DNA of 64,000 nucleotides from Laspinema palackyanum D2a (GTDB taxonomy: Bacteria > Cyanobacteriota > Cyanobacteriia > Cyanobacteriales > Laspinemataceae). Shown piece after piece: positions 59,738-64,000 of the stretch. The translations under genes were made by a program, and so were the position numbers. The notes below the pieces were generated by a model that was not told where the DNA came from, searched no databases, and was given only the letters and a program-made list of their open reading frames with translations. The DNA lies in assembly GCA_025370845.1 (NCBI GenBank), contig JAMXFF010000009.1, positions 1 through 64,000 of the forward strand. Reading direction: 5' to 3'. Position 1 is the first letter of the stretch. Every line of letters begins with the position of its first letter.

Positions 59738-60784
59738 ATGGGTGAAAAATTTTATTTTCCCAAACTTGATGCCATTCGGGGAGCGGCCTGTTTTTATGTC
59801 TTAATTCATAACTTTATTTACGGTTTGCATAGCCTAGACCTAGTTCCAGATTTTGTAAAAATAATATTTGCTGCTGGACAAGAAGCCGTTATTGTTTTTT
59901 TTATTTTAAGTGGATTCCTGGTCAGAATTTCCTTGTTCCGTCACCCCAACTTGTCTTTTTGGAACTACTTAATTAAGCGATTTAGAAGAATCTATTTTCC
60001 TCTAATAATTTCCATGCTGCTTTCGATGCTAATTTTGGGTTTGAACGGAACCCTACTGCAGAGACTATCTGGACTGGACATTCTGGGTAATTTTCTCTTA
60101 CTCCAGGATTTTGGGAGCGTGAAGCCCGGGACTTGGTTTTACCCTTTCTTAGGGAACCTACCCCTCTGGTCATTATCTTACGAATGGTGGTTCTACATGA
60201 TGTTTTATCCGCTCATTCATTGGGTTGTCAATCCCACAAGGCGGATTTACTATATCCTCTTATTTTCCGCAGATTCTTATGGAACCTATGTACTCTTACC
60301 CAATCAAATTTCCTTGATTTGTTCCTATTTTATTGTGGGATGGGTGGGAGTAGAAATGGCCAATATCTTTTTAAAAGATAGGAAATTTACGCTTAAAAAT
60401 ATGCGACCCGTCTTACTTGCCCTGTTAGGAATGGTGCTGATTTCAGCCATCCCTTTGTTGGGCGAATCTCAATTCAAGCCCGGTTACTATCCTTTTTTAA
60501 TGTTTCGGCACTTCTTGGCGGCGTTGCTCCTGTTGACGGGTGGACTATATTGGTATCGTAATCACCTGATTTATTTTAATCAAATCTTGGGCTATTTCTC
60601 CATCTTAGCTCCCATTTCTTATGGACTTTATATCTTTAGCTATCCGATTTTAGTTCAATGGGGTTTAAATTCTAATTTTCCGAAACATTGGGCGTTTTAT
60701 GGATTAAATTTAATGATATTAATTGGCCTTGCCTATCTAACTGAGCGGAAGTGGCAACCGGCGATCGACCGCTGGTTTAAATAA
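59738..60784 (+). CDS. Acyltransferase 3 family membrane protein
   Basis: 348 residues with about ten hydrophobic segments. The family start is KLDAIRGAACFYVLIHNFI (residues 8-26), where the His is the conserved catalytic residue. Later blocks are FILSGFLVRIS and LPLWSLSYEWWFYMMFYPL, and the chain ends in segments typical of the fold. Members O-acylate sugars of exopolysaccharide, lipopolysaccharide or peptidoglycan. The acceptor cannot be told; nearby glycosyltransferase and hydrolase genes make a cell-surface glycan plausible. Confidence 0.9.
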   Translation: MGEKFYFPKLDAIRGAACFYVLIHNFIYGLHSLDLVPDFVKIIFAAGQEAVIVFFILSGFLVRISLFRHPNLSFWNYLIKRFRRIYFPLIISMLLSMLILGLNGTLLQRLSGLDILGNFLLLQDFGSVKPGTWFYPFLGNLPLWSLSYEWWFYMMFYPLIHWVVNPTRRIYYILLFSADSYGTYVLLPNQISLICSYFIVGWVGVEMANIFLKDRKFTLKNMRPVLLALLGMVLISAIPLLGESQFKPGYYPFLMFRHFLAALLLLTGGLYWYRNHLIYFNQILGYFSILAPISYGLYIFSYPILVQWGLNSNFPKHWAFYGLNLMILIGLAYLTERKWQPAIDRWFK

Positions 60785-60822
60785 GCCGATCGCCCCTCTA
60801 GCCACCCCTCCCAAACTCTCCC

Positions 60823-61971
60823 CTAAAACCGACTTTTCAGCCAATCTAACCAACCAGAACCCCGGCGGTTTGTCCTCCCAGTCGGCTGATTCGCAACCCA
60901 TTGATTTAACTCTAAAGCAGTGGGAAATGGCACCGGGCTACTATAGCGCGATCGCAATGGTTTCGCTAACGCATTATCATCTTCCCTTAACCCTTCATAG
61001 AAAAATAACACCTCTCCCGGAAGCCCACAAGCCCGATTGTAGTCGATCGCGCTTAACAAATATTCTGGACTAATCCGATATTTGCCTAACTTAATCAAAA
61101 TCCCCGGAGAAATTCGCGGTAACTGTTCTGAAAAACAAGGGCTTTTCACCATCTGATTAACTACCCGTTGATAACTCTGAAAATCCCGGCGATAAATCTG
61201 AGGATGGATCAAATCCGTCAGTCCTCGGTTTAGCCAGGTTTGAGAATCTTGCAGGTACTCATTCAAACACCAAGGATAAATATTCGGGGAAAGGGAAACC
61301 AACAAATGGGGATTAATCGCCTTAATTTGTTGATAGAGTTTCGATAAAAATTCCGTGAGTAAATCCGCACGCCACTTCAACCACTGGGCGTCTTGACAAT
61401 TGGACGGGGGATCGCACTGAAAGCTTTGGCGGTAAAGGTTGCGAGTAAATTCATCATAGCCCCCTTCCCGGGGAAATGCCGGGAGGCGATCGTCCCCTTG
61501 GATGCCTGCGATCGGGTAATTTTGGACCACTTCCAGGATTAACTGTAACAAGAAGTCTTGGACCTCTGGGTGCAATGCATTCATCCACTCAAACCCATTT
61601 TTGTTGAGGAGATTTCCTGACAGGTCCTTGGCCGCCCATTCTGGTTTTTTTTGCAGCAACATTCCCCCATTGGACTGATAGGAACTGGCGAATCCATATT
61701 CAAACCAGGGAATCACCGCAATCCCCGACGAGTTGGCCGCTTCAATGAGTTCTGCTAAGGGGTCTCGACCTTGATAAAGCGGATCACTTTCCATGCCAAA
61801 GGTCTGCTTTAAAACTCGACTGGGATAGAGGGTGAATCCTTTGGTCCAGACGACGGGAAAGACCACATTAAATCCCGTTTCGGCGAGAAAGGCGATTGCT
61901 TCATTAATTCTTTCTTTGGATCGGAAGACTTGACTATCGGTGGTCGTCATCCAAACGCCGCGTATTTCCAT
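60823..61971 (-). CDS. Glycoside-hydrolase-like family 10/DUF187 protein
   Basis: 382 residues. Starts MEIRGVWMTTTDSQVF, the entry block of GHL10/DUF187 (YngK-like) proteins. FNVVFPVVWTKGFTLYPS, DPLAELIEAANSSGIAVIPWFEYGF and GIQGDDRLPAFPREGGYDEF follow, then LVSLSPNIYPW and DLIHPQIYRRDF. This is a (beta/alpha)8 barrel with acidic residues at strand ends. Members are predicted to act on cell-wall or surface glycans; activity is unproven in most cases. No signal peptide is present, so it is cytoplasmic unless exported otherwise. A hairpin follows 44 bases upstream of its start, on the side facing the glycosyltransferase. Confidence 0.85.
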   Translation of the reverse strand: MEIRGVWMTTTDSQVFRSKERINEAIAFLAETGFNVVFPVVWTKGFTLYPSRVLKQTFGMESDPLYQGRDPLAELIEAANSSGIAVIPWFEYGFASSYQSNGGMLLQKKPEWAAKDLSGNLLNKNGFEWMNALHPEVQDFLLQLILEVVQNYPIAGIQGDDRLPAFPREGGYDEFTRNLYRQSFQCDPPSNCQDAQWLKWRADLLTEFLSKLYQQIKAINPHLLVSLSPNIYPWCLNEYLQDSQTWLNRGLTDLIHPQIYRRDFQSYQRVVNQMVKSPCFSEQLPRISPGILIKLGKYRISPEYLLSAIDYNRACGLPGEVLFFYEGLREDDNALAKPLRSRYSSPVPFPTALELNQWVANQPTGRTNRRGSGWLDWLKSRF

Positions 61972-62015
61972 GATATTTTTGTTGAGGGGTTAGGCTGAAG
62001 GGACTATCGAGATAA

Positions 62016-62047
62016 AACCCCGTAGGCGGGTTTGAACCTACGGGGTT
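62016..62047. terminator. 11-bp stem in the hydrolase-glycosyltransferase spacer
   Basis: AACCCCGTAGG (62016-62026) pairs with CCTACGGGGTT (62037-62047) across a ten-base loop. It lies between two minus-strand genes and probably ends the glycosyltransferase transcript before the hydrolase gene starts at 61971. Confidence 0.6.
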
Positions 62048-62108
62048 AGAAGGAATGCAGGGGGTTAATCCGAGGGATAGATCTGAGCATTTGGCCCTCA
62101 TCCCCCAA

Positions 62109-62135
62109 CCCCTTCTCCCATTTTGGGAGAAGGGG
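62109..62135. repeat. 12-bp stem repeat CCCCTTCTCCCA/TGGGAGAAGGGG
   Basis: A perfect 12-base stem with a three-base loop, the same style as other short dispersed stems in the window (near 49051 and 7861). It is followed by ccctcgcccaatttgggccg and another CACCCTAAAT/AGGGTGAGGG-like word. It lies just downstream of the glycosyltransferase stop. Confidence 0.6.
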
Positions 62136-62238
62136 AGACGGATTCAAAGTCCCTCGCCCAATTTGGGCCGCCATCGATTTAGGGTGAGGGGGAGGGATGG
62201 ACTCAATCCCACAAAAACCGTTGGTCTAAAACCCAGTC

Positions 62239-63513
62239 CTAAGCGATCGCTTTTTCTAGGTGGGGTTCTATGAGGGTCTCTGTCAGCAGTTGCTGATAAA
62301 GTTCGCCCAGTTGTGTGGCGACTCCATCCCAACTAAACAGGTTTTCTACTCGTTGACGGGATGCTTCTGCGAGGCGATCGCCCCAAGTGGGATTAGACAG
62401 AATCCGATCAATGGCTTCAGCAAATGCGGCATCATCCTGGGGTGGACAGAGTAATCCCGTTTCTTCCGCTTTCACACTAAATTGTAATCCACCCACATCA
62501 CTGGCAATCACCGGAGTGCGACTTGCCATTGCTTCGATCGCCACTAATCCAAAGGGCTCATAGTGACTGGGGACCACACAGATATCGGCGGCGGCGTAAT
62601 ACTGCGGCAGCAACTCATCGCCGATCCGTCCTGGGAAATGGGTGATCTCCCGGAGACCCAACTCGTCCACGATCGCCTCAATGCGATCGCGCTCAATGCC
62701 ATCACTTTGACCTGGACGGGAACCCCCGGCAATGATTAAACTCAGGTTGGTATTCTCTCGGGACTGCGATCGGGCCACGGCACGAACTAAGGTTTCGATT
62801 CCTTTGCGCGAGTCAAACCGACCCACATATAAGACCACTTTTTTTTCCGGTGCAATTCCCAAAGCCGATCGCGCTTCCTGCTTTTGAATTGATCCAAAGC
62901 GGTGGATATCGGTGCCACAGGGAATAATCTGGATAGTCCCCTTCTGGGATACCAGGGTTCGGATATGGTCTTGTTCCTGGGGAGAGGTGGCGACAATCCG
63001 TTCTGCCGTTTCCAGGACTGCCTTCTCTACTCCCAACCGGGTGGTGGCGATCGTCGGAATCGTGGCGATCGATTTATACTTCACAGCGCCCAAGGAGTGG
63101 TAAACATGGACTTGCTTCACTCCTTGTTGTTTCTTGAGTTCCATTCCCACCCAGGCAGAGAGCCAGTAATTGGTGTGAACTAATTTATATTCTATTCCCG
63201 CTTGTTGTTGAAACTGAATCAATGCCTCAACAAAGGTCGGTAAATACTCAAAAATCTCTTGCCGAGGGACGAAGGATTCTGGACCCGCCACTAATCGAAT
63301 GGTGCGGCAATTGGGGGCGTGTTCTACTACAGTTGGGTCTTCTGCATTAGCCTTGCGGGTAAACATATCAACTTGCCACCCTTGCTGGGCGAGTGCCTCA
63401 CCGACTTGACGGACGTAAACGTTTTGTCCACCCGCCTCTTCTTTCCCGATTTCTACGGCAGGGTCGCCGTGAACTGAAATTAGGGCAATGTGTTGGTTAG
63501 CTTTTACGGCCAT
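62239..63513 (-). CDS. Glycosyltransferase family 4 (GT-B fold)
   Basis: About 424 residues from the ATG at 63513; the frame extends back to a TTG. The N-terminal lobe begins HIALISVHGDPAVEIGKEEA with the GGQNVYV motif that binds the acceptor and phosphate in sucrose-phosphate-synthase and MshA-like enzymes. The C-terminal lobe has the family VVLYVGRFDSRKGIETLVRA and the catalytic EX7E-type segment VVPSHYEPFGLVAIEAMASR. Members transfer a hexose from UDP- or ADP-sugar. Acceptor and product are unknown; a role in glycolipid, sucrose-like compound or surface glycan synthesis is possible. The TAG stop is at 62239. Confidence 0.88.
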   Translation of the reverse strand: MAVKANQHIALISVHGDPAVEIGKEEAGGQNVYVRQVGEALAQQGWQVDMFTRKANAEDPTVVEHAPNCRTIRLVAGPESFVPRQEIFEYLPTFVEALIQFQQQAGIEYKLVHTNYWLSAWVGMELKKQQGVKQVHVYHSLGAVKYKSIATIPTIATTRLGVEKAVLETAERIVATSPQEQDHIRTLVSQKGTIQIIPCGTDIHRFGSIQKQEARSALGIAPEKKVVLYVGRFDSRKGIETLVRAVARSQSRENTNLSLIIAGGSRPGQSDGIERDRIEAIVDELGLREITHFPGRIGDELLPQYYAAADICVVPSHYEPFGLVAIEAMASRTPVIASDVGGLQFSVKAEETGLLCPPQDDAAFAEAIDRILSNPTWGDRLAEASRQRVENLFSWDGVATQLGELYQQLLTETLIEPHLEKAIA

Positions 63514-63947
63514 AGTTTTGTTTTCACCGGAATTCGACAAACAGCACAAAGCAGTCCGACGCGATCGCCAGCTCGTGCCTGATTATTTAGAATCGCGAAT
63601 GTTGCAGCTTTTACCCGAATCTAGCCTTGACATTCGTTGAAAATGGGGTTTTCGATCATCAGCGATCGCGGGCATTAGTTTGATCACACTGGGTTAAGCA
63701 GCAATACCGCTTCTTACCTGATTACAGCTCACTTTTTTCCCTCCCGGGTTAACGTGAGAGACAATTCGCTACTAGATAGGGTTACTATTCATAATCCAAC
63801 CGACTTGAGGGCTTGGGCGAGTTGAGTCAGGTGACTCACTTTGGATTGGAAGTTTCAATAGTTTATCATCTTTTAATCTTTTTTGAAAATCTCCCCCAGA
63901 AGTCTTGCTAGGTTTGACTTTAAGGGAAAATAAACCGGCAAAAAAGA
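63514..63947. other. Spacer without an obvious gene
   Basis: About 430 bases upstream of both the minus-strand glycosyltransferase and the plus-strand start at 63948. I see no ORF of note and no clear promoter pair, only scattered TTGACA- and TAT-like words. Both genes' promoters probably lie here. Confidence 0.4.
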
Positions 63948-64000
63948 ATGGATTTCACGCCAATTTCCCTAGACCTGCCTGGTTCAGAGTACAGCATTGA
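63948..64000 (+). CDS. Start of a gene cut by the window end, perhaps 3-dehydroquinate synthase
   Basis: An ATG at 63948 opens a frame that reads MDFTPISLDLPGSEYSI and continues past the window edge. The preceding bases (AAAAAAGA) are a weak ribosome site. The pattern of a short leader, a V/L-x-L-P strand and Y-x-I resembles the N-terminus of AroB, where a similar VNLPxxSYxI block is usual. Seventeen residues cannot prove the name, so I leave the symbol empty. Confidence 0.35.
   Translation, partial: MDFTPISLDLPGSEYSI

Overview
The window is chromosomal DNA of a filamentous, Oscillatoriales-type cyanobacterium; Laspinema or Oscillatoria is my guess at genus level and is not proven by the sequence. 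The evidence is the very dense HIP1 octamer GCGATCGC, the lineage-typical families (DUF4278, DUF1361, SWIM zinc-finger protein, haemagglutination-domain exoprotein, multi-PAS hybrid kinases, a GAF-GGDEF-EAL photoreceptor) and gene-poor spacers filled with short palindromic repeats. I saw no rRNA, tRNA, CRISPR array or complete transposase gene. Most genes stand alone or in groups of two or three on alternating strands.

Layout. 0-3.1 kb: a repeat protein, then a VapBC-type toxin-antitoxin pair. 3.4-6.6 kb: a three-gene operon with a Big2 Ig-like membrane protein, a small membrane protein and a fused ABC ATPase-permease. 6.9-15.2 kb: DUF1361 protein, PEP-synthase-like enzyme, ComF, ribokinase, a membrane protein and a SWIM protein. 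15.4-22.8 kb: cell-surface and periplasmic functions (haemagglutination exoprotein, lipoprotein sugar dehydrogenase, lipoprotein Mn superoxide dismutase), then a glycogen-debranching-type enzyme. 23-24.7 kb: a translationally coupled AAA ATPase/DUF4276 TOPRIM-like pair that looks like an anti-phage module. 24.9-32.7 kb: secreted propeller, sensor kinase, secreted HELIH protein, pentapeptide protein and an unknown protein. 33.5-37.6 kb: AAA+ ATPase, KptA-type RNA 2'-phosphotransferase, unknown protein, ThiF/E1-like protein and, on the opposite strand, a 53-codon gene. 38-47.5 kb: a 2389-residue hybrid kinase followed by a second hybrid kinase. 47.6-55.7 kb: cytosine deaminase, EamA transporter, second pentapeptide protein, TPR protein, DUF4278, secreted beta protein, SmpB and S21. 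56.6-64 kb: bilin-GAF/GGDEF/EAL protein, acyltransferase, glycoside-hydrolase-like protein, glycosyltransferase, and at the very end a start that may be aroB.

The best candidates for something undescribed are the 33.5-37.6 kb neighbourhood, which puts a RadA-independent AAA+ protein, an ADP-ribosyl-transfer-type RNA phosphotransferase, an E1-like adenylyltransferase and a tiny terminator-backed gene side by side; the ATPase/TOPRIM pair at 23-24.7 kb; and the Big2/ABC operon at 3.4-6.6 kb. Several dispersed elements are also informative. One 190-bp element with AGACCTCTTGCAAAA ends has inserted into a second palindromic element at 50.2 kb and left a readable 6-bp target duplication.

All calls come from reading the sequence and remembered family features; no database search was run. 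Domain boundaries are approximate.
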